Of a DNA stretch of 64,000 bases, positions 1 to 8,147 are shown piece by piece (position 1 is the first letter of the stretch; every line of letters begins with the position of its first letter). Location: contig NZ_PVUE01000001.1 of NCBI RefSeq assembly GCF_003003235.1, positions 372,001-436,000 on the forward strand. Direction: 5' to 3'. This stretch comes from Antricoccus suffuscus (lineage in GTDB: Bacteria > Actinomycetota > Actinomycetes > Mycobacteriales > Antricoccaceae). Made by a program: the position numbers and the translations under genes. Below the pieces are notes generated by a model. That model made no database searches, was not told the DNA's origin, and saw only the letters and a list, made by a program, of their open reading frames with translations.

Positions 1-1
1 C

Positions 2-94
2 GATGAGCAGAGCTGGCTCTGGAAGACGAAGGACTCGCAGGAAGGCGTCGCGGCTAACCTCGCCCGTCGTACGGCGGTCTTCACCGGCGAGTAA
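2..94 (+). CDS. Enoyl-CoA hydratase/isomerase family protein, C-terminal 30 residues (5' end outside window)
   Basis: The reading frame is open from the window edge to a TAA at 92-94. It encodes a tail containing EGVAANLARRTAVFTGE, the usual C-terminal helix and ending of crotonase-superfamily proteins (typically ...EG..AF..KR.P.F.G.). Only about a tenth of the normal 250-280 residues is visible, so substrate and exact function cannot be judged. It points the same way as the acyl-CoA operon that starts at 554, but a 460-bp spacer with repeats and an operator-like palindrome separates them, so it need not be the same transcript. The family call rests on the tail alone. Confidence 0.5.
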   Translation, partial: DEQSWLWKTKDSQEGVAANLARRTAVFTGE

Positions 95-102
95 CCCGCC
101 GG

Positions 103-185
103 TCCGTCACAAAATCTCTGCCGATCCGTCACAAAATTCCGCCGATCCGTCACAAAATCTCTGCCGATCCGTCACAAAATTCCGT
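103..185. repeat. Four tandem 21/22-bp units, core TCCGTCACAAAAT
   Basis: The word TCCGTCAC starts at 103, 125, 146 and 168, giving periods of 22, 21 and 22. Units alternate between a CTCTG and a TCC variant after the AAAAT, so the array can also be read as two 43-bp units. A similar 21-bp unit occurs in the other orientation at 42211-42253. The array lies between a crotonase tail and the next operon and encodes nothing recognisable. The function is unknown. Confidence 0.85.
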
Positions 186-296
186 TCCGTCCGTCACCCT
201 CGCACCGTGCGTCGCGCTTGAGTTGCCATTCAAGCGGGCTGGACACAGACGACGCCGTTTCGGTCTAGTTCCGCTCCCCGTTACCGGCGTAGGACC

Positions 297-356
297 ACAT
301 TTGTACCGCTTCGCAGCACGCGCCAGATGCATTTTGCTGCGAAATAGCACAAATGT
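297..356. repeat. Nested inverted repeat (hairpin) in the 95-553 spacer
   Basis: Outer arms ACATTTGT (297-304) and ACAAATGT (349-356) are perfect complements. Inside them TTCGCAGCA (310-318) pairs with TGCTGCGAA (335-343), leaving a 16-nt loop. No T-run follows either arm, so it is not a classic intrinsic terminator. Its outer arm resembles the arms of hairpins at 19047-19107 and 33358-33419, which suggests an interspersed element. Apart from this, the tandem array and the palindrome at 503-531, nothing recognisable was seen in the 95-553 gap. Confidence 0.75.
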
Positions 357-502
357 CCGATTATGCGGATCGTGCGTGACGAGGTCGCGGACGGTGGGCT
401 ACGAACTCGCGGATTCTCGTACGACGAAAGCGTGGCGCTCGGGATGTGCGTAAACCTTAATCCGACGATGTGCTGATTGCGCGGAATCGACTCGTAGGGT
501 AG

Positions 503-531
503 AAGTATATGCAGTGAAAGTGCACATACTT
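503..531. promoter_or_regulatory. Operator-like inverted repeat upstream of the acyl-CoA operon
   Basis: AAGTATATGCA (503-513) and TGCACATACTT (521-531) are inverted copies matching at 10 of 11 positions around a 7-nt spacer. The site is 10 nt upstream of the AGGTGG ribosome-binding site (541-546) of the first operon gene, where a repressor would overlap the promoter or early leader. No regulator gene is adjacent, so the cognate protein (GntR or TetR type by symmetry) is unknown. Confidence 0.5.
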
Positions 532-553
532 ATAGTCGCGAGGTGGATTCTGC

Positions 554-1420
554 ATGTCAATAGAGCAAAACGTGATCGCGGGAATGACGCGGCGACCGCG
601 CAACCTGCATCAGGGGAAGCCCGGCAGTATTCACGACGACTCGACGGCACGGAAGCTCGGTTTCCGCGGGGGCACTATTGCTGGCAGTTACCACATGGAG
701 CAGGCCGTGCCGTTGGTCGCGCACCACTTGGGCGCAACGCCGGAGGAGTGGTTCAACAGCGGGACGATGGCCGCGTATTTCCTGCAACCGACCGTTGACG
801 ACCAGCAGGTCACCGCGTTTCTGAGCCCCGACGCAGGATCGGATGCGAATCGTGCGGACCTGTGGATGGAGACGGCAGACGGCGGGCGCGTGTTCGAGGG
901 CTCGGCGAGTGTCGGAGAGCCTGATGGGCCGAGCGCGCTCGCGGCGAAGATGAATAGCCGTGGCGCGGACGAGCGCAGGATTCTTGCGGCGATCGAACCG
1001 GGAGAAGAACTCGATCTCGGGGAGATCGTCGCAAAGGGCGAGTCGCAACGAAATCGCCTCGCCCAAGGCCTGATGGCTGAACCATTGCCCTGGTATCGCG
1101 GCGAATCGCCGTGGGGCGGGGCGATTGCCTCTCCCGTGGTGGAGGTCGGCTTCACATTCGAGAATGTCAAGCAGGAAATCATCCAACGTCGTGGACCGGG
1201 CGTCGTCGGCCTGTATGGAGCCATCGAGGTCCGCCACTTCGGGGAACCGCTGTTGCTCGATGAGAGCTATCGCGTGACGAGCACCGTCCGCGATATGGGT
1301 TGCACTCCTAAGACGGAGTACATGTGGACCGAGACCGTCGCGAGCCGAGCGGGCCGCCCCGTCCTGTCGGTGCTGATGATGAGCCGTGTCATGAAGGCCT
1401 CGTCTGAGCTGTACGCATGA
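554..1420 (+). CDS. MaoC-like acyl-CoA dehydratase/hydratase, double hot-dog
   Basis: The 288-residue protein has the MaoC hydratase signature near residues 27-50 (IHDDSTARKLGFRGG followed by TIAGSYH), where Asp and His act in (R)-enoyl-CoA hydration or the reverse dehydration. The length, about twice a single hot-dog domain, and a second region around residues 215-285 suggest two tandem hot-dog folds, the first with the visible catalytic motif. The start ATG is preceded by AGGTGG at a 7-nt spacing. It overlaps the downstream CoA-transferase by 4 nt (ATGA), so it heads an operon with two CoA-transferases and two acyl-CoA dehydrogenases. The family is solid; the substrate is not known. Confidence 0.8.
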   Translation: MSIEQNVIAGMTRRPRNLHQGKPGSIHDDSTARKLGFRGGTIAGSYHMEQAVPLVAHHLGATPEEWFNSGTMAAYFLQPTVDDQQVTAFLSPDAGSDANRADLWMETADGGRVFEGSASVGEPDGPSALAAKMNSRGADERRILAAIEPGEELDLGEIVAKGESQRNRLAQGLMAEPLPWYRGESPWGGAIASPVVEVGFTFENVKQEIIQRRGPGVVGLYGAIEVRHFGEPLLLDESYRVTSTVRDMGCTPKTEYMWTETVASRAGRPVLSVLMMSRVMKASSELYA

Positions 1421-2556
1421 GCGGCTCTGTTGCGAAGCGGGCGCCGCGAAAGGCGGACGTCCGCCCTCCTGCTCTGCGGCACCTGCACGTGGTGGACCTC
1501 AGCGCCGGGGTCGCCGGGCAATATTGCTGCCGTGTCTTAGCCTCTGCCGGCGCCCGCGTGACTCTTGTGGAGCCGCCAGAGGGTACGGCGACTCGACGTA
1601 TGCCGCCGTACGACGCGAGCGGCGACTCGACCCTGTTCCGTCACCTGAACCAGGGCAAGCACGGCGTCGTTGTGCCGAACTCTGCCGATGGCGATGCTCG
1701 CCTGGCCGATCTTGTCGCGTCCGCGGACGTGATCGTGCGAGACCTCCCCGGCGGGGAGATCAGTTCGGCGGTGCCCATTCCGGAGAGCGCCATCGACTGC
1801 GTGATCAGTGACTTCCCGGAGGACGGGCCGTACGCGACGTGGAAAGCGGACGAGATGGTGCACCAGGCGCTGTCGGGCTATATGAACGCCACCGGGCGCG
1901 GAGACCGACGTCCGCTATTCGGAGTCGGCCACCGGGCGTACTACGCCTGCGGTACGACGGCCACCACCAGCATCCTCGCAGCGCTGCACGAACGCCGTCG
2001 CTCCGGGCAAGGCCAGCGCGTACGTGCGACCGTCTTCGAGTCGATTGCCGCGATAGGGCAGAACTTCGTCACGCAGTACACCTACAACGGCACCTCAGAA
2101 AGTCGTGCCCGCTACACAGGCCTGCTCGCAACGCTGCGCTGTTCGGACGGATACATCGTCATGTTCGCGATGCGCGACTCAGCGGCCGTCTGCCGGACTT
2201 TCGATGCCGAGCACTTGATCACCGATCCTCGATTCGATAGGCCCGCCTCACTCATCCGCAACTGGGACGAGCTCGTGCAGGTCTTCCAGGCCAAGGCGCA
2301 AACAATGACCACCGCTGAGGTGGTCCGCCGCGCTCAGGCAGAACGAATCAGCTGCGAGCGGGTCGCCACCCTGGGTGAGTTACTCGATTCAGAGCAGTGG
2401 CGCGAGCGAGACGTAGTGCGAGCTGTTGGGCCCGCTGACGGAGGGCCGACAGAGTTCGCATTGGGACCCCTATACCGAGTCTCGGGATCACCAGGTGGCG
2501 TAACCACGTCGAGCCCACGCCTAGCGCCCGCATCGCGACGGGTGGCTGGTCGATGA
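1417..2556 (+). CDS. CaiB/BaiF (family III) CoA-transferase, probably non-catalytic subunit
   Basis: At 379 residues this is a family III CoA-transferase: HVVDLSAGVAGQYCCRVLAS and an acidic-Pro ARVTLVEPPEG stretch at the N-terminus, and the conserved helix ILAALHERRRSGQGQRVRA near residues 183-202. In active members an Asp that forms the acyl anhydride lies in an aDyaaG-like segment just before this helix. Here the segment reads RAYYACG and Tyr175 sits in the Asp position. The next gene is a second family III protein with the Asp intact, and the two ORFs overlap (ATGA), so the natural reading is a heteromeric transferase in which this chain is structural or substrate-binding, as in BbsE/BbsF-type pairs. 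Confidence 0.75.
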   Translation: MSGSVAKRAPRKADVRPPALRHLHVVDLSAGVAGQYCCRVLASAGARVTLVEPPEGTATRRMPPYDASGDSTLFRHLNQGKHGVVVPNSADGDARLADLVASADVIVRDLPGGEISSAVPIPESAIDCVISDFPEDGPYATWKADEMVHQALSGYMNATGRGDRRPLFGVGHRAYYACGTTATTSILAALHERRRSGQGQRVRATVFESIAAIGQNFVTQYTYNGTSESRARYTGLLATLRCSDGYIVMFAMRDSAAVCRTFDAEHLITDPRFDRPASLIRNWDELVQVFQAKAQTMTTAEVVRRAQAERISCERVATLGELLDSEQWRERDVVRAVGPADGGPTEFALGPLYRVSGSPGGVTTSSPRLAPASRRVAGR

Positions 2557-3842
2557 ATCACACGAACACCACTTTGACGGGGCCGCTCAGCGATATTCGG
2601 GTTCTCGACATGACCACGGCGTGGGCGGGGCCGATGGCGAGCCGGAGCCTTGCGTGGCTCGGCGCGGACGTCATCAAGATCGAGGCTCCTGGTCGCCCGG
2701 ACGGTTGGCGCGGATTCCTGACCGGCGGGGCGGCACACCACTATCCCGATCTCGAGCACGGCGCGCGACCGTACAACCGCGACCTGCTGTTCAACACGCA
2801 GAACCACGACAAGAGGTCCCTTGTCCTCGACCTGAAAGCGCCGCACGGTCGCGATGTGTTCCTTGAACTCGCGGCGTTGAGCGACATCGTCGTTGCTAAC
2901 TTCACGCCGGGTGTGCTCGACCGGCTGCGGATCGGGTACGACGATTTAGCCGAGGTAAACGACCAGATCATCGTCGTGGAGATGCCCGCCTTCGGATCGA
3001 CCGGACCGATGGCCTCGCATTTCGGCATGGGCAAGACCATGGAAGCCGCGTGCGGGATGGCGGATCTGATGGGTTATGGAGATGACGATCGGCCGGTGCT
3101 CACCGGACCCGCGATCCTGGATCCCATCGGTGGGTTGAACGCCGCCAACGCCGCGGTTGCGGCGCTCGAACTGCGCGCCGAGACGGGAATTGGTTGCCAT
3201 ATCGAGGTCGCCCAGACCGAAGCAGCCGCGCACTGGATCGGCGAACTCTTCCTCAACGAGCTGGGAGGCGGTGCGCCGCAGATCAAAGACGGCAATCGGA
3301 TCCCGGGGGTGACTCCGCACGAGGCCTTCCCCGCTCTAGGAGATGACCAGTGGGTCGTCGTTGCCGCACGAGACGAGCAAGAGTGGCAGTCGCTATGTGA
3401 GGTCATTGGCCGACCCGACCTTGCCGCCGATAGCGAGCTCGCGAACCCCGATGGCCGGTACCGTCGCAAGGACGACGTTGAATCCGCAGTGGCGGAGTGG
3501 ACCGCGCAACGCGACAAGCGCGCCGCCGCCACGTTGTTACAGGCCGCGGGAGTTCCGGCCGCACCGGTCTGCGATGGTGCCGACGTAGCGGGCGATCCTG
3601 GGTTGGTGGCGAGCGGGATGCTCCAAGAGATAACCCATCCGGAGGCTGGCACACACATCTACCCCGGTCTGGCGTATCGCCTCGACCGCACTCCTGGCGG
3701 CATGTCTCGCCCAGCCCCATTGTTCGCGGAGCACAACGAAGAGATCCTCTCCGAGATGCTCAGCAAGTCTGAGGAACAGATCGCCGCGCTCGCCGCGACG
3801 GCGACCATTAGCGACACACCCGTCATCAAACCGACCAAATAG
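2553..3842 (+). CDS. CaiB/BaiF (family III) CoA-transferase, catalytic subunit
   Basis: This 429-residue protein carries the complete family pattern: VLDMTTAWAGPMASRSLAWLGADVIKIE at the N-terminus (positions about 18-45), NHDKRSLVLDLK, NFTPGVLDRLRIGY, and the acyl-accepting Asp190 in PAILDPIGG. Such enzymes move CoA between carboxylic acids by a ping-pong mechanism with a mixed-anhydride intermediate. Its start overlaps the stop of the preceding family III paralogue, which lacks this Asp. The pair probably activates the operon's substrate acid using another acyl-CoA as donor. Donor and acceptor are unknown. Confidence 0.85.
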   Translation: MNHTNTTLTGPLSDIRVLDMTTAWAGPMASRSLAWLGADVIKIEAPGRPDGWRGFLTGGAAHHYPDLEHGARPYNRDLLFNTQNHDKRSLVLDLKAPHGRDVFLELAALSDIVVANFTPGVLDRLRIGYDDLAEVNDQIIVVEMPAFGSTGPMASHFGMGKTMEAACGMADLMGYGDDDRPVLTGPAILDPIGGLNAANAAVAALELRAETGIGCHIEVAQTEAAAHWIGELFLNELGGGAPQIKDGNRIPGVTPHEAFPALGDDQWVVVAARDEQEWQSLCEVIGRPDLAADSELANPDGRYRRKDDVESAVAEWTAQRDKRAAATLLQAAGVPAAPVCDGADVAGDPGLVASGMLQEITHPEAGTHIYPGLAYRLDRTPGGMSRPAPLFAEHNEEILSEMLSKSEEQIAALAATATISDTPVIKPTK

Positions 3843-3912
3843 ACAGCGCCCGTGCCGACGTCCGCTGCCGAGCCCGCGGATGGCGCGCCGTATGTTGCAA
3901 GGAGAATCTGCC

Positions 3913-5169
3913 ATGCAGAACCGCGTCATTTCTCGACCGCCAGTCCCACCGACCGAAGTCGCGGTGAACGCCGGACCTGAAGTTGCGCGGTTCCGACAGG
4001 AGTTCCGTGAGTGGCTGAAGCAGCACGCGCCCGCGGACCTCCGGGGCGTCGCGTGGCCGGTCTCCGAGCACAGTCCACACCGGCAGCGCCTGCTGGAATG
4101 GGGCAATGTCCTGGCCGAGGCCGGATACATGTGCGTCGCGTGGCCGACCGAGTACGGCGGACGGGGCCTGTCTCCGACCGAGATCGCGGTGATGAATGAA
4201 GAGTTCGACAGTGCGAACGTCCCGAGGGTCACTCGCGGTCGAGCCGAGACCACCGTCGGTCCAGCGATCATCGCGCACGGAAGCCCGGAGCAGAAGGCGT
4301 ATTTTCTCCCGCGGATCATCTCGGGCGAGCATGTCTATAGTCAGGGTTTCTCCGAGCCGAACTCCGGCTCGGATCTCGCGAGTCTGCGCACGAGTGGCTT
4401 CGTCGAGGGCGACGAACTGGTGATCAACGGCCAGAAGGTGTGGACCTCTGGATACTACGAAGCGACCATGATGTTCGTGCTGGTCCGTACGGATCCGGAC
4501 TCGTCCAGGCACTCGGGAATTAGCTACGTGCTCGTACCGGTGAAAGATAACGGGCCCGGGACGGGCGTCGAGTTCCGACCGATCCGTCAGTTGACGGGCA
4601 AGTCTGGGTTCGCGGAGACCTTCTTCGAGGATGCGCGGGTACCGCTGTTCAATGTAATCGGTCAGCTGAACGATGGCTGGCGCGTCACCGTCACTACGCT
4701 GGGTCACGAACGCGGGAACCGCGCGACGACCGCCCATGTCGGGTATGCGCGCGACTTCTGGGCCCTTGTTGAGCAGCTGCGCTCACGGGGCGATCTGTCG
4801 AATCCCGTCGTACGGGAGAAACTTGCCTGGGCCTGGACGCAAATCGAAACCATGCGCTTCTCGGGCCTGCAACTGCTCGCCACGCTGGCGGCCGGCCAGG
4901 ACGCGAGTAGCCGCGCCGAGAACGGGTCGTCCACCAAGATCCGGTGGTCGGAATATGCGCGGCGGTTCGGCGAGATCGCGCTCGATCTGATCGGACCGGA
5001 CGGCCTGACTTCTGGGAATTCGAACCCCGGCCGGCTGGGCCACTGGCAGGAGAGTTTCCTGAGCAGCCGGTCGGGGACGATCTGGGGCGGAACCGCTGAG
5101 GTGCAACGCAACATCATCGCCGAACGAGTGCTTGGCATGCCGAAAGAAAATAGAGGACAAGGCCGATGA
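3913..5169 (+). CDS. Acyl-CoA dehydrogenase, long-subunit type
   Basis: An ATG lies 33 nt upstream at 3880, but the start at 3913 has an AAGGAG eight nt before it and is preferred, giving 418 residues. The protein has the ACAD layout: an N-terminal helical region with AWPTEYGGRGL, the FAD/substrate loop FSEPNSGSDLASL followed by GQKVWTSG, and the C-terminal IWGGTAEVQRNIIAERVLG. It oxidises an acyl-CoA at the alpha-beta bond and passes electrons to ETF. The next gene is a second, shorter ACAD overlapping by ATGA. In actinobacteria such neighbouring unequal ACAD genes often encode alpha2-beta2 heterotetramers (the ChsE-type steroid enzymes), which is the suggested arrangement here. Confidence 0.85.
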   Translation: MQNRVISRPPVPPTEVAVNAGPEVARFRQEFREWLKQHAPADLRGVAWPVSEHSPHRQRLLEWGNVLAEAGYMCVAWPTEYGGRGLSPTEIAVMNEEFDSANVPRVTRGRAETTVGPAIIAHGSPEQKAYFLPRIISGEHVYSQGFSEPNSGSDLASLRTSGFVEGDELVINGQKVWTSGYYEATMMFVLVRTDPDSSRHSGISYVLVPVKDNGPGTGVEFRPIRQLTGKSGFAETFFEDARVPLFNVIGQLNDGWRVTVTTLGHERGNRATTAHVGYARDFWALVEQLRSRGDLSNPVVREKLAWAWTQIETMRFSGLQLLATLAAGQDASSRAENGSSTKIRWSEYARRFGEIALDLIGPDGLTSGNSNPGRLGHWQESFLSSRSGTIWGGTAEVQRNIIAERVLGMPKENRGQGR

Positions 5170-6287
5170 GCTTAGCTATCACGCAAGAGCAACAAGACCT
5201 CACGAGCGCGGTGCGTCGGTACCTTGCGAACCGGTCACCATTGACCAGAGTCCGTGAAGTGATGGACCATGACGTCCCGCATGATCCGGAGATATGGCGC
5301 GGCCTCGCTGACCTCGGCGTACACGGCTTGGCGATCCCCACCGAGTACGGTGGCAGCGGCGTCGACGCATCGACGCTCTCGCACGTGATGGAAACGATCG
5401 GGCGTGCGCTCCTGCCAGGGCCGTGGCTGGCAACCCTCGGTCTTGCAGTACCGCTGCTGCTGGCCAGCGAGGACGCTAATGCGATGTCGCGGTATTTACC
5501 GGCTATTGCAGAAGGGCAGTCTGTGGCTACCGTGGGGTGGCTCACCCCGGGGTGTGGTTGGGAGGACATCGGTTCGGCGGTCACCGCGCGCGAGGTCGAT
5601 GGCCGCTGGCGACTCAACGGAAAGGTCGCGTTGGTCCTCGATGCGCCTGCGGCCGACGTGATTCTCGTAGTCGCGTCGTCCGGCAACGAGATAAGCGTCT
5701 TCGCCGTGGACGCTTACACCGTTGGTGTCTCGACGCAGCATGTCCCCGCACTTGACTGCACTCGGGGCCTCGGCGACGTCACGCTGACTGATACAGAGGC
5801 CAGCCTCGTCGGGAAGGTGGGCGGCGGTGCCGAGCTTCTCGAACGGGCCCGCGAGCAGGCGTACGTGCTATTGGCGGCGGAGATGGTTGGCGGCGCTCAG
5901 GCCTGTCTTGACTCGGCCGTGGGCTATGCGCTGCAGCGTGAGCAGTTCGGGCGATCGATTGCTTCATTCCAGGCGATCAAGCACAAGTGTGCCGAGATCC
6001 AGGTCGACATCGAGGGAGCTCGCTCCTGCGCCCGATACGCCGCCTGGGCGTGCGGGAACAGCCCCGCTGAGGTTCCTTACGTGGCCGCGCTGGCGAAGGC
6101 ATCGGCTGCCGATGCCTTCTTTCACGCCGCCGCGGAGAACATTCAGATCCACGGAGGCATCGGTTTTACGTGGGAGCACGACGCGCATCTTTACTTCAAG
6201 CGAGCGAAGGCGGACCAGCTCTTGTTCGGCGATACGTCGGCGATGAGGCTCAAGCTCGCCGACCAGTTGTTCGGCCCCACTGGGTAG
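5166..6287 (+). CDS. Acyl-CoA dehydrogenase, short-subunit type
   Basis: This 373-residue ACAD has IPTEYGGSG near the N-terminus, an atypical middle segment (WLTPGCGWEDIGSA) in place of the well-conserved E.gaGSD loop of its neighbour, and the C-terminal QIHGGIGFTWEHDAHLYFKRA. The Glu in WEHD is at the position used as catalytic base in several bacterial ACADs of this branch. The weakened FAD/substrate loop and the coupling to the preceding ACAD fit a partner subunit in a heteromeric dehydrogenase rather than an independent enzyme. It shares the CoA-transferase/MaoC operon. Family certain, subunit role inferred. Confidence 0.8.
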   Translation: MSLAITQEQQDLTSAVRRYLANRSPLTRVREVMDHDVPHDPEIWRGLADLGVHGLAIPTEYGGSGVDASTLSHVMETIGRALLPGPWLATLGLAVPLLLASEDANAMSRYLPAIAEGQSVATVGWLTPGCGWEDIGSAVTAREVDGRWRLNGKVALVLDAPAADVILVVASSGNEISVFAVDAYTVGVSTQHVPALDCTRGLGDVTLTDTEASLVGKVGGGAELLERAREQAYVLLAAEMVGGAQACLDSAVGYALQREQFGRSIASFQAIKHKCAEIQVDIEGARSCARYAAWACGNSPAEVPYVAALAKASAADAFFHAAAENIQIHGGIGFTWEHDAHLYFKRAKADQLLFGDTSAMRLKLADQLFGPTG

Positions 6288-6328
6288 AAGGGGCAGCGGG
6301 CCGTCGACCGCTAGGTAATGTCGACGTC

Positions 6329-8125
6329 ATGTTTACGACGCGACCGGAGCTTACCGGGACCTTTGGGGCAGTAGCCTCGACGCACTACCTCGCCAGCCAG
6401 TGTGGGATGGCGGTGTTGGAGGAGGGTGGCAACGCGTTCGACGCGGCCGTCGCGACGGCATTCGTGATGCAGGTGGTCGAACCGCACCTCAACGGACCCG
6501 GCGGCGACATGCCGCTCATTATGCGCAAGCAGGGCGAGTCGCCGAAGGTGTTGTGCGCGCAGGGCGTCGCACCGATGGGCGCAACCATCGAGCATTACCG
6601 CTCGCTGGGCCTCGACGTGGTACCCGGCACGGGGCTGCTCGCGCCGGCGCTACCGGGCGCCGTACCCGGCTGGCTGACGCTCCTGCGCGATTACGGCACG
6701 CGTACGCCGCGCCAGGTCATGCGTTTCGCCATCGAGTACGCCGGGGCCGGTCACCCGCTCATCGCCGGCGCGGCGACCACGATCGACCGGATGGCGGGCT
6801 ACTTCACCGAGTCTTGGCCGACGTCGGCCGCGACGTGGTTGCCCAACGGCCAGGCGCCGCAGGCGGGTGAGGTGTTTCGAAACCCCACCTTGGCCGCAAC
6901 GTACTCCCGCCTGTGCGACGAAGCCGAAGCCGCAGGTAGCGACCGTGAGGCTCAATGCGATGCCGCGCTGCGCGCGTGGAGTCACGGGTTTGTGGCAGAG
7001 GCAATCGACGCGTTCGCGCGGCAGGAAGTCCCTGACTCGTCCGGCGCCCGGCACGCGGGAGTGATGACGGGCGAAGACCTGGCGCGGTGGACGCCGACGT
7101 ACGAAGAGCCGCTCAGCCTCGACTGGCGCGGAAAGACCATCTATAAATGCGGTCCCTGGTCGCAGGGCGTGGTCTTGCTCGAACAGCTCGCGATCCTCGA
7201 CGGGCTCCTACCGGACCGCCTCGAGGACTGGGACGCTGCCACGATTCACAGTGTCGCGGAGGCAGCGAAACTCGCGTTTGCCGACAGAGATGCATTCTGC
7301 GGTGACTCGCTTGACAATCCGGTCGACGTTAGCGGACTGCTCGATCCGGCGTACGTCGCGCAGCGCCGCGCCCTGATCGGAGCTGAAGCGTCGCTGGAGC
7401 TACGCCCCGGGTCACTCAACGGTGTCGCCGGCCGGCTCGCGTCCGCCGTACAGGTCCGGACTTCCTATGAGGCAAGCAAAGTCGGCCAGACCGTCGCCGG
7501 TATCGGCGAGCCGACTATCGACCGTAAAGGGGTGACCCGCGGCGACACGTGCCATTTGGACGTTGTCGACCGGTGGGGCAACGTCGTCTCGTCGACGCCG
7601 AGCGGCGGGTGGTTGCAGTCGTCGCCGACCATCCCGGCGCTCGGCTTCGCGCTCGGCAGCCGTTTGCAGATGACCTGGCTCGAGGAAGGTCTACCGTCGT
7701 CGCTGCGACCGGGACGCCGTCCGCGATCCACGCTGACTCCGTCGCTGTCGACCGATGAGCACGATGTCACGACGTCGTTCGGTACGCCGGGCGGCGATCA
7801 ACAAGACCAATGGCAGCTGGTGTTTCTGCTCGGCCAGGCTATCCGCGGGCTCAACCTTCAGGAGGCCATCGACGCGCCGAGCTGGCACTCATCCGGCGTG
7901 GTCTCGTCGTTCGACCCCCGGGTGTGGGAACCCGGCGTACTCGACCTCGAGTCACGTATCCCGGACGCCGTCATCGATGAGCTCGCCGACCGCGGACATC
8001 GCATCCGGCTCGCCGGTGACTGGGCCCTTGGTCGCATGTCGGCGGCGTCGTACGACCCACGAGACGGGCTCATCCGCGCCGGCGCCAACCCACGAGGCAT
8101 GCAGGGGTACGCCGTCGCCCGCTGA
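6329..8125 (+). CDS. Gamma-glutamyltransferase (Ntn-hydrolase) family protein
   Basis: The frame is open from 6170, but homology begins at the ATG at 6329, giving 598 residues starting FTTRPELTGTFGAVASTH. Family landmarks are GGNAFDAAVA and GPGGDMPL near the N-terminus, the autocatalytic Thr407 in RGDTCHLDVVDRWGN, which becomes the N-terminal nucleophile of the small subunit, and TPSGGW and FGTPGGDQQ in the small subunit. No signal peptide is visible, so it appears cytoplasmic, unlike the periplasmic glutathione enzyme. Actinobacteria use mycothiol, so the substrate may be another gamma-glutamyl or amide compound. It lies 41 bp after the ACAD genes on the same strand and may be co-transcribed. 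Confidence 0.8.
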   Translation: MFTTRPELTGTFGAVASTHYLASQCGMAVLEEGGNAFDAAVATAFVMQVVEPHLNGPGGDMPLIMRKQGESPKVLCAQGVAPMGATIEHYRSLGLDVVPGTGLLAPALPGAVPGWLTLLRDYGTRTPRQVMRFAIEYAGAGHPLIAGAATTIDRMAGYFTESWPTSAATWLPNGQAPQAGEVFRNPTLAATYSRLCDEAEAAGSDREAQCDAALRAWSHGFVAEAIDAFARQEVPDSSGARHAGVMTGEDLARWTPTYEEPLSLDWRGKTIYKCGPWSQGVVLLEQLAILDGLLPDRLEDWDAATIHSVAEAAKLAFADRDAFCGDSLDNPVDVSGLLDPAYVAQRRALIGAEASLELRPGSLNGVAGRLASAVQVRTSYEASKVGQTVAGIGEPTIDRKGVTRGDTCHLDVVDRWGNVVSSTPSGGWLQSSPTIPALGFALGSRLQMTWLEEGLPSSLRPGRRPRSTLTPSLSTDEHDVTTSFGTPGGDQQDQWQLVFLLGQAIRGLNLQEAIDAPSWHSSGVVSSFDPRVWEPGVLDLESRIPDAVIDELADRGHRIRLAGDWALGRMSAASYDPRDGLIRAGANPRGMQGYAVAR

Positions 8126-8147
8126 CCCGCCGTACGAGGGAGCCGTA

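Noticed and set aside
103-185. Possible CRISPR array
   Set aside because: The units are contiguous 21/22-bp tandem copies without unique spacers and there are no cas genes in the window.
150-350. Small ORFs in the 95-553 spacer
   Set aside because: They run through the tandem repeat and hairpin and have Arg-rich compositions without ribosome-binding sites.
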